Of a stretch of DNA of 60,347 bases, positions 26,443 through 35,185 are shown in pieces; position 1 is the stretch's first letter; the number at the start of each line of letters is the position of its first letter. Source of the DNA: Hyphomicrobiales bacterium (GTDB lineage: Bacteria; Pseudomonadota; Alphaproteobacteria; Rhizobiales; Methyloligellaceae). Both the position numbers and the translations under genes were made by a program. The stretch spans positions 1 through 60,347 of the forward strand of contig JAJFHO010000164.1 of assembly GCA_021775575.1 (NCBI GenBank), given 5' to 3'. The notes under the pieces are model-generated. The model worked only from the letters and a program-made list of their open reading frames with translations. It was not told the origin of the DNA and did not search any database.

Positions 26443-26910
26443 CTATTCGGCGGCCTTTTTCTCAGGCCCCCAGCGCGCCAGCGCAGTATCGTCGCTTTCG
26501 CGCGCATCGACCCAGCCGCCTGTCTCCGCGCCGTCTTCCTTTTTCCAGAAAGGCGCGCTGGTCTTGAGATAGTCCATCAGAAATTCCGCCGCCTCGAAGG
26601 CCGCCTGCCGGTGTGCGGATGCGGTGATCACCAGCACGATATTCTCGCCCGGTTGCATCGGGCCATAGCGGTGGATGACGAGGCTTGCCTGCAGCGGCCA
26701 GCGTTCGCAGGCTTGCCCCTCGATACGCTCAAGCTCTTTCTCCGTCATGCCGGGATAATGCTCGAGCGTCATTTGCGAAACGCGCGCGCCCATGGCGCTG
26801 TCGCGCACGGTGCCGGTGAAGGTGACGATGGCGCCGATATCGGTGCGTCCCGCGCGCAGGCCTTCAATCTCGGCGCCGATGTCGAAGTCTCGCTGCTGGA
26901 CGCGGATCAT
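26443..26910 (-). CDS. moaE: molybdopterin synthase catalytic subunit
   Basis: MoaE transfers sulphur from thiocarboxylated MoaD to precursor Z (cPMP) in molybdopterin synthesis. The 155-residue protein has FTGTVRD, LEHYPGMTE and the diagnostic LKTSAPFWKKE with its active-site Lys. moaD is 7 bp upstream and pgsA and uvrC precede it, an order typical of alphaproteobacteria. The length is normal. Confidence 0.95.
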   Translation of the reverse strand: MIRVQQRDFDIGAEIEGLRAGRTDIGAIVTFTGTVRDSAMGARVSQMTLEHYPGMTEKELERIEGQACERWPLQASLVIHRYGPMQPGENIVLVITASAHRQAAFEAAEFLMDYLKTSAPFWKKEDGAETGGWVDARESDDTALARWGPEKKAAE

Positions 26911-26917
26911 GGGTTTC

Positions 26918-27175
26918 CTACCCCCCCGTCACCGGCGGGAAGAAGGCAATCTCCCGGGCGCTCGCAATGGGCGCGTCATGGGCGACATGGGTCTGGTCGA
27001 CGGCCGCGCGGATGACGTGCGCCTTTTCAAAGGCGGACTCATATTCGGGCCCACGCTCCTTCAGCCAGCCGATGAGCTCCGCGACCGTGGTCACATCGGC
27101 GGGCAAATCGATCTGTTCCTGGCCGATGCCGGTTTTCTCGCGCACCCAGGCGAAATAGAGAAGTTTTACGCTCAT
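26918..27175 (-). CDS. moaD: molybdopterin synthase sulphur-carrier subunit
   Basis: This 85-residue ubiquitin-like protein ends in the required Gly-Gly (FFPPVTGG), which is adenylated and thiocarboxylated before delivering sulphur in the MoaE complex. The N-terminus VKLLYFAWVREKTG is typical. It is tightly coupled to moaE. Confidence 0.95.
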   Translation of the reverse strand: MSVKLLYFAWVREKTGIGQEQIDLPADVTTVAELIGWLKERGPEYESAFEKAHVIRAAVDQTHVAHDAPIASAREIAFFPPVTGG

Positions 27176-27210
27176 GCCAAATCCGCTTTCAGCTTCGGCG
27201 CGGCACGGGC

Positions 27211-27846
27211 CTAGTCCTTGTAGCCCATGATATGGCGCATGCCCGCGCGGAAATAATCATAGCCTGTATAGAGCGTCAGCAGGGCGGAAATCCAGAGCAG
27301 CGTCAAGCCGGTGAGGGTTGTGTAGGGGAATATCTTGTCGCCGGCGGTGCCCGCCAGCAGGAAGCCGATGGCGAGAAGCTGCATGAAGGTCTTGCGCTTG
27401 GCCAGCGTGGTGACGGGTACCGAAACCTGAACCTCGGCGAGAAATTCGCGCAGTCCCGAGACCAGGATTTCCCGGCTGAGAATAATGACGCCGGCCCACA
27501 GCGACCAGCCGGCGATGGTCTGCTGGGCGGCAAGCATCAGCAGCGCGGCGGAAACCAGAAGCTTGTCGGCTATCGGATCGAGCATGCGCCCGAGCGAAGA
27601 TTGCTGCTCCCAGGCGCGGGCGAAATAGCCGTCGAGCACGTCGGTGACGCCGGCGGTAATGAAGATGGCGAGCGCCAGCCAGTTGGAGAGATCGCCCTTG
27701 AGGAAAAAACAGCCCACAAGCGCGGGCACGGCGGCAATGCGGCCGTAGGTGAGAAGATTCGGTAGATTCAGCACCATACGCTGGCGCGCAGCCCTGTCCA
27801 TGGCTCCCAGATCCACTTCCATCCCCGCATCGTCAATCTGTGTCAT
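27211..27846 (-). CDS. pgsA: phosphatidylglycerophosphate synthase
   Basis: PgsA makes phosphatidylglycerophosphate from CDP-diacylglycerol and glycerol 3-phosphate at the inner membrane. The CDP-alcohol phosphotransferase signature D-G-x2-A-R-x8-G-x3-D-x3-D appears as DVLDGYFARAWEQQSSLGRM then LDPIADK. Several membrane helices follow. The ORF from 27846 gives 211 residues; starts at MDRAARQ (27801, with GGGAG) or MVLNLPNLLT (27777) would match many homologues better, so the N-terminus is uncertain. It lies between uvrC and moaD. Confidence 0.92.
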   Translation of the reverse strand: MTQIDDAGMEVDLGAMDRAARQRMVLNLPNLLTYGRIAAVPALVGCFFLKGDLSNWLALAIFITAGVTDVLDGYFARAWEQQSSLGRMLDPIADKLLVSAALLMLAAQQTIAGWSLWAGVIILSREILVSGLREFLAEVQVSVPVTTLAKRKTFMQLLAIGFLLAGTAGDKIFPYTTLTGLTLLWISALLTLYTGYDYFRAGMRHIMGYKD

Positions 27847-27872
27847 GATTATAAGCCTATACGCGATTCATG

Positions 27873-29786
27873 TCAGTTTTTCTCGTGAAAATAGTCGTAG
27901 ATGGTCTGCGCCATCTGCGCGGATATGCCGTCGACGGCGCGCAGGTCGGTGAGGCCCGCGCGGCTCGCCGCCTTGGCCGAGCCGAAATATTTGAGCAAGG
28001 CGCGCTTGCGGGCCGGGCCGACGCCGGGAATATCGTCGAGCGGCGTTGAGCCGATTGCCTTCTTGCGTTTGGCCCGGTGCGCGCCGATGGCGAAGCGATG
28101 CGCCTCGTCCCTGAGCCGCTGCACGAAATAGAGCACTGGGTCGCGCGGGGGCAGCATGAAATTGTCCCGGCCGCGCATGAAGAAGCGCTCCCGTCCCGCA
28201 TCGCGGTCTGGCCCCTTGGCGATACCGACGACGGGCAGGGCGTCGACGCCAAGCTCATCCAGCACGTCATGGGCGGCGGACAGTTGTCCCGCGCCGCCGT
28301 CGATCAGCAGGAGGTCGGGCCAGACGGCGCTGCCGGCGTCTTCCGCATCGTCCTTGAGAAGCCGCGAGAAGCGGCGCGTCAGGACCTCGCGCATCATTCC
28401 GAAATCGTCGCCGGGCGCGAGTTCCTTATTCCTGATGTTGAATTTGCGGTAGCTGTTTTTCTCAAAGCCTTCCGGCCCGGCGACAATCATCGCGCCGACC
28501 GGATGAGCGCCCTGGATGTGGCTGTTGTCATAGACTTCGATACGCTCCGGCATGTCGTCCATCCCGAAGGTTTCGGCCACGCCTTCCAGAAGTTTGCGCT
28601 GGGAGGCGGATTCGGCCAGCCGGCGTCCGAGCGCCTCGCGGGCGTTGGCCGCGGCATGTTCGACGAGTTCGCGCTTCTCGCCCCTTTGCGGCACCAGGAC
28701 CGCGATCTTGCGCTCGGCCTTGATGCCGAGGGCCTCAGCCAGCAATTTCCGCCCCGCGACGTCATGCGAGAGCAGCAGCAGCTTGGGCACCGGCCGGTCG
28801 TCGTAGAATTGCGCAATGAAGGCATCGAGCACTTCATCGGGCCCGAGCGATTTATCGGCGCGCGGAAAATAGGCGCGGTTCCCCCAATTCTGGCCCGTCC
28901 GGAAGAAAAATACCTGAATGCAGGTCTGGCCGCCTTGTGTATGGGCGGCGAAGACGTCGGCTTCGGCAAATGTCCGCGGATTGATGCCCTGATGTGCCTG
29001 GATTTGCGCCAGCGCGGCGAGCCGGTCGCGATAGCTGGCGGCACGCTCGAAATCAAGGGCGTCGCTGGCCTTTTCCATTAACGCATGCAGATGATGTTTG
29101 ACGCGGTCGCTCTTGCCGGTCAGGAATTCGGATGCGTCCTCCACCAGACCAGCATACTCCTCACGCGATATCTCTCCCGTACAGGGCGCCGAGCACCGCT
29201 TGATCTGGTAGAGCAGGCAGGGGCGCGAGCGCGCTTCGTAGTAGCTGTCGGTGCACGAACGCAGCAGGAAGACGCGCTGCAGCGTATTGATCGTGCGATT
29301 GACCGCGCCGGCGGAGGCGAAGGGGCCGAAATAGTCGCCGCCGCGCTTGCGTGCGCCGCGATGCTTGACGATTTGCGGCGCCGGGTGATCGCGGGCGATA
29401 AGAATATAGGGGAACGACTTGTCGTCCCTCATAATCACATTAAAGCGCGGTTTCAGACGCTTGATGAGGTTGGCTTCAAGCAGCAGCGCCTCTGTCTCGG
29501 TCGGCGTGGTGACGAATTCCATATCCGCGGTGGCGGCGATCATGCGGGCGATGCGGTTGGTATGGCCGCCGAGCCGGGCATAGCTTTGTACGCGTTTTTT
29601 CAGCGAGTGCGCCTTGCCGACATAGAGCACGTCACCCTCCGCGCCGATCATCCGGTAGACGCCGGGCGAATTCGGCAGCGTCTTCAAATGCCGCGCGATC
29701 ACCGTCACGCCGGTCCGGGCCGGGGCCAGGCGATCGGCATTCGCCGCGGCAGCGGCGGCTTCCGTGTTTGATGATTTCGCCGGCAT
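27873..29786 (-). CDS. uvrC: UvrABC excinuclease subunit C
   Basis: UvrC makes both incisions in nucleotide excision repair. The 637-residue protein has an N-terminal GIY-YIG domain ([20 protein letters not shown]), a Cys cluster near the middle of the N-half ([13 protein letters not shown]), a UVR domain, the RNase H-like 5'-endonuclease domain ([18 protein letters not shown] and [11 protein letters not shown]), and a C-terminal helix-hairpin-helix ([16 protein letters not shown]). It is followed by pgsA after 26 bp. Confidence 0.97.
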   Translation of the reverse strand: MPAKSSNTEAAAAAANADRLAPARTGVTVIARHLKTLPNSPGVYRMIGAEGDVLYVGKAHSLKKRVQSYARLGGHTNRIARMIAATADMEFVTTPTETEALLLEANLIKRLKPRFNVIMRDDKSFPYILIARDHPAPQIVKHRGARKRGGDYFGPFASAGAVNRTINTLQRVFLLRSCTDSYYEARSRPCLLYQIKRCSAPCTGEISREEYAGLVEDASEFLTGKSDRVKHHLHALMEKASDALDFERAASYRDRLAALAQIQAHQGINPRTFAEADVFAAHTQGGQTCIQVFFFRTGQNWGNRAYFPRADKSLGPDEVLDAFIAQFYDDRPVPKLLLLSHDVAGRKLLAEALGIKAERKIAVLVPQRGEKRELVEHAAANAREALGRRLAESASQRKLLEGVAETFGMDDMPERIEVYDNSHIQGAHPVGAMIVAGPEGFEKNSYRKFNIRNKELAPGDDFGMMREVLTRRFSRLLKDDAEDAGSAVWPDLLLIDGGAGQLSAAHDVLDELGVDALPVVGIAKGPDRDAGRERFFMRGRDNFMLPPRDPVLYFVQRLRDEAHRFAIGAHRAKRKKAIGSTPLDDIPGVGPARKRALLKYFGSAKAASRAGLTDLRAVDGISAQMAQTIYDYFHEKN

Positions 29787-29833
29787 GGCGCGAGACTAGC
29801 AGACCGCCGGATGCGGTTCAGCAGTCTTGGCGG

Positions 29834-30247
29834 TCAGGAGAATGTCTGCAGCCGCTCGATTTCGACGCCGACGGAAGCGCATTCGGCGAAAGCGTCCGGC
29901 TTTTCGACCGATATGCGGATCGCATGGACCCGCTTGTCCTCAAGACAGCGCGCGGCGATTTTCTCCGCCAGCGTTTCAATCAGATGGACATGCCCCTTGG
30001 CGCAGATGGCCTGCACCGCGCGCACGACGTCCTCGTAACACACCACCGACTCCAAAGTGTCGTTGTGGCCCAGCGCCGATTCATGGGTCGTCAGATCGAT
30101 GGAAATCAGCAATCGCTGGGGCGCGACCTTTTCGTGCTCATGGACGCCGACGACCGCTTCCACTTCGAGCCCGCGCACGAAGACATGCGCCAACCCGCGT
30201 AACGCGTCGGCCCGGGTAGCGGAATGGCTTTTGGTTTGCTCCGTCAT
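29834..30247 (-). CDS. folB: dihydroneopterin aldolase-like protein
   Basis: This 137-residue protein belongs to the FolB family, which cleaves dihydroneopterin in folate synthesis. It has VRGLEVEAVVGVHEHEK (active-site Glu region), the E-x-V-V-x-Y-E block and the catalytic Lys in ISVEKPDAF. The start is ATG 30247 (MTEQTKSHS); the frame extends 66 bases upstream into the intergenic region. The pteridine-reductase-like SDR gene directly upstream supports a pterin/folate role. Confidence 0.88.
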   Translation of the reverse strand: MTEQTKSHSATRADALRGLAHVFVRGLEVEAVVGVHEHEKVAPQRLLISIDLTTHESALGHNDTLESVVCYEDVVRAVQAICAKGHVHLIETLAEKIAARCLEDKRVHAIRISVEKPDAFAECASVGVEIERLQTFS

Positions 30248-30273
30248 AATGGGATGTCTTTCGTTATTATTGT

Positions 30274-31047
30274 TTAGCCATTGTCCGTATCTGCGTCGGG
30301 CGTGTGCCAGCAAAGATGCTGGCCGCCATCGAGCGCGATCATTTGCCCAGTCATTGCCGGAGCGTCAAGAATAAATCGGGCGGCGGCGCAAATCTCCTTC
30401 GGGTCGGCGCCGCGCTGCAGCGGCGTCGCCTTTTGCTGCCGCGCAAATTTCGCCGGGCTCTGGCGCTTGTTCGCAAGGGTCGGGCCGGGCCCGATTGCGT
30501 TGACGCGGATTCGGGGGCTCAACGCCTGCGCCATGGTGCGCGTCGCGGTCCACAGGGCCGATTTGGACAAGGTGTAGGAGAAGTAGTCGGGTGTCAGCTT
30601 CCAGACCCGCTGATCGAGAATGTTGATGATGTTTCCCTCAGACTCGGGAGGCAGATTTTTGGCGAAAGCCTGTGAGAGGAATACGGGCGCGCGCAGGTTG
30701 ATATCCAAATGAGCCTGCCAGCTCTGCGCGCTCATGTCCTGAACGCTGTCATGCTCGAACAGCGACGCGTTGTTGATCAGGCAAAGCGGAGCGCCGAGCA
30801 CCGAGTTGCAGGCGGCGATCAGCGCTGGCGCCGCCTCCGCGTCGGCGAGATCGGCCTGAAATGCCGCCGCTGCCCCGCCAGTCGCGCGGATTTCTTCAAC
30901 CGTTTTCTCGGCGGCTTGCGCCGAGCTGTTGAAATGTACGCCGACACTCCAGCCATGCTGCGACAGATCGAGCGCCATGGCGCGGCCGAGCCGTTGAGCG
31001 GCTCCGGTTATCAGGACGGTTCGATTGGCGGTTTTGCTGTGTGGCAT
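30274..31047 (-). CDS. SDR-family oxidoreductase, pteridine-reductase-like
   Basis: This 257-residue SDR has the TGxxxRxG cofactor motif (ITGAAQRLGR) characteristic of pteridine reductases and FolM rather than the standard TGxxxGxG. It also has NNAS and the catalytic YTLSK. The strand-loop IGPGPTLANKRQS after the active site is like that of FolM/PTR1. With folB 26 bp downstream, reduction of dihydromonapterin or dihydrofolate is plausible. It should use NADPH, given the Arg in the Gly motif. Confident on family, moderate on substrate. Confidence 0.85.
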   Translation of the reverse strand: MPHSKTANRTVLITGAAQRLGRAMALDLSQHGWSVGVHFNSSAQAAEKTVEEIRATGGAAAAFQADLADAEAAPALIAACNSVLGAPLCLINNASLFEHDSVQDMSAQSWQAHLDINLRAPVFLSQAFAKNLPPESEGNIINILDQRVWKLTPDYFSYTLSKSALWTATRTMAQALSPRIRVNAIGPGPTLANKRQSPAKFARQQKATPLQRGADPKEICAAARFILDAPAMTGQMIALDGGQHLCWHTPDADTDNG

Positions 31048-31086
31048 CGGTTCGCGGCGGTCAGCGGTCTTTTCCCGCTCGGAATA

Positions 31087-32079
31087 TCAATGGGCGGACA
31101 GGGAGACCATGTCGTTCGCGCGCGGCATGAAGACGAAAATGATATAGGCGATATAAACCGCGACGAAAGCCAGCCCGGGGAGCCGCGTAATTTGGCCGCG
31201 CCTGAGCACGAACGGTGTGATCGCCAGAGCCGCGGCCAGCATGACCCAGATATCCACTTGCTTGATGAATTCGGGAACCGGCACCGGAACGACCATGGCG
31301 GTAAGACCCATAATGGCCAGAATGTTGAAGAGATTTGAGCCGAGTACGTTGCCGAGCGCGAGGCCGCAATGGCCGCGATACGCGGCTGAAAGGGTCGTCG
31401 CAAGTTCGGGGAGCGATGTGCCGAGCGCGACCACCGTCAGACCGATTACCGCTTCCTCGACACCAAAGGTCTGGGCGATCGCCGCGGCCGAGCTGACCGT
31501 CAGCTGAGCGCCCAGAGGCAGGCCGATCAGGCCGGCGGCCAGGCAGCCGATAATTCCGAAGCGCTGATTGGGCAGGCCGGAAACACCATCGATCAATTCG
31601 AGCGCCTCTTCCCCGATAATCGCTTCCGGGTCGGGCCTTCTCGCCGCGCGCCGCCCCGATTCAACGAGAAAGGCGATCATAAGCGCGAACAGGATCGCGC
31701 CGTGCCAGAAGGTTAGCGGGTCGAGAAAACACAGCGTGATAAAGATCACGCTGGCACCCAGCACGTAGAGCATATTTCGCTTGATGAAGGGCTGATCGCA
31801 GTTGGTCGCGGCGATTAGGGTGGGCAATCCAAGGACAAGAAAAACATTGGCGATATTGCTGCCGACAACATTGCCGATCGCAATACCGGGCGAGCCGGCA
31901 AGAGCAGCACGCAACGAGACAACGAGCTCGGGAGCCGATGTCCCGAAGGCGACTATCGTCAGTCCAATCACAAGTGCGGGCAAATGGAGCTTCACCGCGA
32001 GCGCGACGGCGCCGCGCACAAGCAGATCGCCGCAAAACAGCAGCAGCGCAATTCCAGCGACCAATAGCAGGTAGTTCAT
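31087..32079 (-). CDS. calcium/sodium antiporter (CaCA family)
   Basis: This 330-residue, roughly ten-helix membrane protein has both alpha repeats of the YrbG-type CaCA exchangers: GTSAPELVVSLRAAL with GNVVGSNIANV in the first half and GTSLPELATTLSAAY with GNVLGSNLFNI in the second. The acidic residues in the GTS-PE motifs bind the cation. It is first in the minus-strand block ending at moaE, with an intergenic gap of 917 bp upstream. Confidence 0.93.
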   Translation of the reverse strand: MNYLLLVAGIALLLFCGDLLVRGAVALAVKLHLPALVIGLTIVAFGTSAPELVVSLRAALAGSPGIAIGNVVGSNIANVFLVLGLPTLIAATNCDQPFIKRNMLYVLGASVIFITLCFLDPLTFWHGAILFALMIAFLVESGRRAARRPDPEAIIGEEALELIDGVSGLPNQRFGIIGCLAAGLIGLPLGAQLTVSSAAAIAQTFGVEEAVIGLTVVALGTSLPELATTLSAAYRGHCGLALGNVLGSNLFNILAIMGLTAMVVPVPVPEFIKQVDIWVMLAAALAITPFVLRRGQITRLPGLAFVAVYIAYIIFVFMPRANDMVSLSAH

Positions 32080-32745
32080 TAGCGCGCTTCGGGCTCCCTG
32101 CGTCCGCTTTCTTCTTGGTCTTGGCGGATTTCCCTTAAGTTGAAGAAAACCGCCACATTTTAACGACGTAGGCGGTGCACCGCCGGGTATGGGTATCTAT
32201 ATAGGGTGCCTTTCAGAGAACAGAAGGCGCTCGATGTTCTTTCCTGCCGCAGCGAACGAGTCGCCTTGGCCGGAAACCCTAGCTTGCGAAGAGCCGCGCG
32301 AATGTAGTTTCGCGCCGTATCAGGATCAATAGCTAATAGCAGGTCAATTAGTAGTGCCGTGCGGCTTGGAATTCGCGGGCAACGCCACCATGAATTGCGA
32401 ACATGGCCCGAGGCATCAGATTCGCGGGCATGACGCGTCAACAGGATGGCTTTTTTGGGGCCTTCCTGCCTAATGAGTTGAGTAAAATTATTGGTTTCAG
32501 GCAACAAGAAAATTCAAGAACTCAGTCTTGCAAATATTATTTTTTCAAAAACAAATCAATATATTCTGCCAAAAAGATTATGATGCATAAAAAAGGTGAT
32601 TTTTATCATGTTATATTTTGATAAAACAAAAGTCATTACAATAATTATCACAAAAATACAAAATAGTAGCGAATATACATCTATCAAAAGTCCGTTTGAC
32701 GCGTTTTCCGCGCGTTATCCCGAATTCTTCTTTCTCCAGACAGCC
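32080..32745. other. intergenic region with very AT-rich block
   Basis: No gene is called here. A minus-strand frame at 32160-32507 contains a stretch (IDPDTARNYIRAALRKLG) resembling the end of a LuxR-type helix-turn-helix, but the rest is not protein-like, so it may be a relic. From about 32485 to 32695 the sequence is strikingly AT-rich (long A and T runs, many ATTAT and TATCA words) in an otherwise GC-rich window. Two short plus-strand frames cross it (32403-32621 and 32596-32793) but neither has support. Confidence 0.55.
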
Positions 32746-32777
32746 AAAAAAAACGGGTGGGTACGGGAACCCACCCG
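32746..32777 (-). terminator. intrinsic terminator
   Basis: On the minus strand a 9-bp GC stem, CGGGTGGGT pairing with ACCCACCCG around a 6-base loop, is followed directly by eight Ts. It can end the candidate small RNA and read-through from the DUF1176 gene. Confidence 0.8.
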
Positions 32778-32861
32778 GGAGAGCTTGTGGTGAGGAGCCT
32801 AATCCTACAGCCGAGCAGGTCCGCGGCTGCTTTTGCCACGGCGGCGTCCGGACTATGCAAT
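32746..32861 (-). ncRNA. candidate small RNA, about 116 nt
   Basis: Between the DUF1176 gene and the AT-rich block, the minus strand has a promoter-like pair at 32868-32896 and, about 115 bases on, a strong intrinsic terminator at 32746-32777. The enclosed sequence can pair in places (for example AGCCG...CGGCT in its middle) and has no convincing ORF ending before the terminator. It does not match SRP RNA (no GGAAG loop region), tmRNA or 6S RNA that I can recognise. The alternative is that the terminator simply ends the DUF1176 transcript 220 bases downstream. Confidence 0.4.
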
Positions 32862-32896
32862 TGCGCAATCATGTGCAATTGCGGCTAAATTCTCAA
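32857..32896 (-). promoter_or_regulatory. sigma-70-like promoter with paired GCAATTGC sites
   Basis: Read on the minus strand: TTGAGA (32896-32891), 17 bases, CATGAT (32873-32868). This matches five and four of six consensus bases at ideal spacing. Two copies of the palindrome GCAATTGC (32857-32864 and 32875-32882), 18 bp apart, flank the -10. They look like operator half-sites for a dimeric regulator on one face of the helix. Function inferred only from position. Confidence 0.4.
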
Positions 32897-32996
32897 AACA
32901 AGCAGGCTCAAATCTCCGTGAAAGCGCAAGCTGTCCGGTGTTCAGCCGAAAGCCGGTGCAAACGTCGATTTGTCGCAGCTTGCGCGCAGACCGGAA

Positions 32997-34100
32997 TCAA
33001 CCCTTGTCATAGTCGGGATGCTGGTAAATCACCGGCCATCGCTCCGGCATATGCGTTCCGTCGCACTTTTCCCAGCTGCGGAACTCCAGCAGCCGCCAGA
33101 AGCTCTCATGCCAGCGGTAGGTCGGCACGCTGCCGCAGTCACCGAGCCCGCGCCCTTTCTCGAACGCGGACAATGTCTTGGTGGCGGCGTCGTAATCGGC
33201 GTTGATCAGCGTATCCTTGCCGTACCAGCCGAGATCGTCGCTATAGCCCACGAACAGCTCGCGGCGCACTTCTTTCGGGTAGCGCGCATCAGCAACCCAG
33301 GCCCGGTAGATCACATTGTAAGCGCCCGTGTAACAGGGAAGCAGATAGAGCGTGTGATGTTCGTCGAGCGTGTCGGCAACGCGCGCGCGCTGCATATGCC
33401 CGGCGTCGAAATCACGGCATTCGCCGTCGGCGAGATGCTGTTTGCGCACCAGCGCGGGAATGCTGACCGGGTCGGGCAATGGCGCGGTTGCGGCTTTGGC
33501 GGGGCTTGATTCCGGTTCGGGGGAGGCCGGAACGGGCGGGACAGGAGAGACTGGAGAGACCGGCACAGGGGCGGTCGGCGCGACCGGCCCGGCCGCAACC
33601 GCCTGATCGCCGGCGCGACCTTGTTGTTCGTCGATCCACAGGATGGCGGCCGCCAGCCCTGCCAGCGAGAAGTCCAGTTTCAGGGGAAAGCCCTGACTAT
33701 GCGTGAAGCTCAGCGTCGCCTTGTCGCCGTTTCGAAGCGTTGAAAACAGGATTGGGGAAAGCGCCGGATCGGTGAGGTCGAGACGGTTGTTCCCGGTCTC
33801 ATAGCCTGTTTGAGGCGCAAATCCCATGACCGGTTCATCGTCGACCTGTACCGTGACCGGCGTGCCGGGGGCGATGTCGCGCTGAACGTCGGTGAATGCA
33901 ATCGCCCAGGCGGCGTCCGAAGCGCCGCCTCGCCTGAACTGCAGGCGAACCTTGCCGCCGGTCGTTTTGGTTTCAGCAACGCACAGTCCTTGCGAACAAA
34001 AGCTCTTCCACGCCTTGAAGCTGCGTTTTTGCGCTTCGGCCGGCGCGACCGGTGCCGACAATGCGAAAGCAACCAGCAGAAAAGCAACAATCCGTCTCAT
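32997..34100 (-). CDS. secreted DUF1176-domain protein
   Basis: This 367-residue protein has a signal peptide (IVAFLLVAFALSAPVAPAEA). An N-terminal region of about 140 residues includes CSQGLCVAETK and resembles invasion-associated-locus-B-like domains. A Pro/Val/Ser-rich linker (about 170-215) leads to a C-terminal DUF1176 domain, recognised by HTLYLLPCYTGAYN, TKTLSAFEKGRGLGDCGS and the final WHESFWRLLEFRSWEKCDG. DUF1176 proteins are periplasmic with no defined function. It is followed on the minus strand by a strong terminator about 220 bp on. Confidence 0.82.
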   Translation of the reverse strand: MRRIVAFLLVAFALSAPVAPAEAQKRSFKAWKSFCSQGLCVAETKTTGGKVRLQFRRGGASDAAWAIAFTDVQRDIAPGTPVTVQVDDEPVMGFAPQTGYETGNNRLDLTDPALSPILFSTLRNGDKATLSFTHSQGFPLKLDFSLAGLAAAILWIDEQQGRAGDQAVAAGPVAPTAPVPVSPVSPVPPVPASPEPESSPAKAATAPLPDPVSIPALVRKQHLADGECRDFDAGHMQRARVADTLDEHHTLYLLPCYTGAYNVIYRAWVADARYPKEVRRELFVGYSDDLGWYGKDTLINADYDAATKTLSAFEKGRGLGDCGSVPTYRWHESFWRLLEFRSWEKCDGTHMPERWPVIYQHPDYDKG

Positions 34101-34250
34101 CGATCATCTCCCCAACGCGTGAGCTTCCCAACCCGCAATACCAAGGGCGGCGACCCTTGGTGTAAAGTGGGCCGCCGGGCGCCGGGGCGCAAGCCGTGCG
34201 GCGGGCCTTGCGTCGCGCCGCCGCACCGATGCCTGCGATCGAGCGGTGTT

Positions 34251-34931
34251 CTATTCTCCGCGCACCGGCGGCATGACAATCTTGTCCAGCCGGCACAGCT
34301 TCGACTGGTCTTCATTGTCGCCGCAGGGAATAGGTTTTCTGCCGGTTGAAAAGCAAATGCGCACTTCGCGCAGCCGCCGCCGGGCGCCGCAGGATATCGA
34401 AATCATCTCCGGCGACAGCGCTGGATTTGTGCTCAGGAAATCACTTTCGATCTGGCCCGGCGTTACGGTCGCAAATTTGCGCGGGTCCAGGTAACGCGCC
34501 GGGACCCTGACCTGCTCGAACAGCGCGCGGGAAAGGGCGAAATAGTCTCGTGGGCTCAACCCCGAGCAGGTCCCATGCTTGTTGTATTCGTGGATCACCA
34601 GTCGCCGCGCGGGCATGATGTCGAGCATGGAGTCGATCACCTCACGCGGCACCCAGGGCTTCTTGCCTATATCGCAGTTTTCCGGCCAGCCCTTCGCATA
34701 TTGCGGCCACAGACCGTGCAGCACGAAGGCATAGGGTCTCGCGCCGGAGCACTGGGCGTCCTTGCGGCCGCGGCCCTCACTCTCGCAATAGGTCGGCGAC
34801 CAACTCAGCGCCAGCACATAATAAGCGAATTTGCCCGGCTTGCCGCCGGCCTGCAACACTCCGGCGCAAGGCGTGAGCAAGAGCGCGCAGAATGCGAATA
34901 AGGCGCACAGGCGCCTAGGTTGAGAACTCAT
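34251..34931 (-). CDS. ribonuclease T2 family, start codon inside a MITE-like element
   Basis: RNase T2 enzymes are exported acid-type endoribonucleases with little base preference. The 226-residue protein has the CAS1 motif FVLHGLWPQY and CAS2 motif HEYNKHGTC with both catalytic His, plus paired Cys. The signal peptide is RRLCALFAFCALLLTPCAG. The ATG at 34931 and the next four to five codons (MSSQP) lie in the terminal inverted repeat of the 271-bp element at 34915-35185; a GTG at 34949 inside the element is an alternative. No other ATG, GTG or TTG lies between the element end and the signal core, so the present start depends on the insertion. Confidence 0.9.
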   Translation of the reverse strand: MSSQPRRLCALFAFCALLLTPCAGVLQAGGKPGKFAYYVLALSWSPTYCESEGRGRKDAQCSGARPYAFVLHGLWPQYAKGWPENCDIGKKPWVPREVIDSMLDIMPARRLVIHEYNKHGTCSGLSPRDYFALSRALFEQVRVPARYLDPRKFATVTPGQIESDFLSTNPALSPEMISISCGARRRLREVRICFSTGRKPIPCGDNEDQSKLCRLDKIVMPPVRGE

Positions 34932-35185
34932 AAATATCGTCCATTCCACGCAGTGGATTTTGTCTCTGACAAGGCAGAAGAACGCGGGAAATCTTCATGA
35001 TTTTCAAGTTCTTATAACGCAGGCAGTGGCGAAATCCACCACGCCCGGAGGGTTCGAAAAAGGCGGCCCATCCGCCGCGCAGCCGGCTCTCGAATAGGCT
35101 ATGGCCTGTCCATCGACCCGATTGCTTGCGCCTGAGCCGCCTTTTACGAATGGAATTGCACGATATTTATGAGTCCTCAACCTAG
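34915..35185. mobile_element. 271-bp MITE-like element with CTAG ends
   Basis: It has CTAG at both ends and terminal inverted repeats of about 34 bp: CTAGGTTGAGAACTCATAAA at the left and CTAGGTTGAGGACTCATAAA read inward from the right, continuing with similar TATCGT-CCA-TTCCA. There is no ORF of useful length and no transposase, so it is non-autonomous or a deletion remnant. Its left end supplies the start of the RNase T2 gene and its right CTAG includes the stop codon of the LysR gene. The same 20-base terminus bounds the 2-kb island at 17704-19704. Confidence 0.75.

Noticed and set aside
32160-32507. Minus-strand frame with a LuxR-like HTH ending
   Set aside because: Only about 18 residues resemble the family; the rest is not protein-like and there is no start with a ribosome-binding site. 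At best a relic.
32596-32793. Short plus-strand frame in the AT-rich block
   Set aside because: No ribosome-binding site, composition follows local AT bias and it crosses the terminator.
34139-34163. Hairpin ACCAAGGG/CCCTTGGT after the RNase T2 gene
   Set aside because: A real inverted repeat, but no T-run follows on either strand, so I do not call a terminator.
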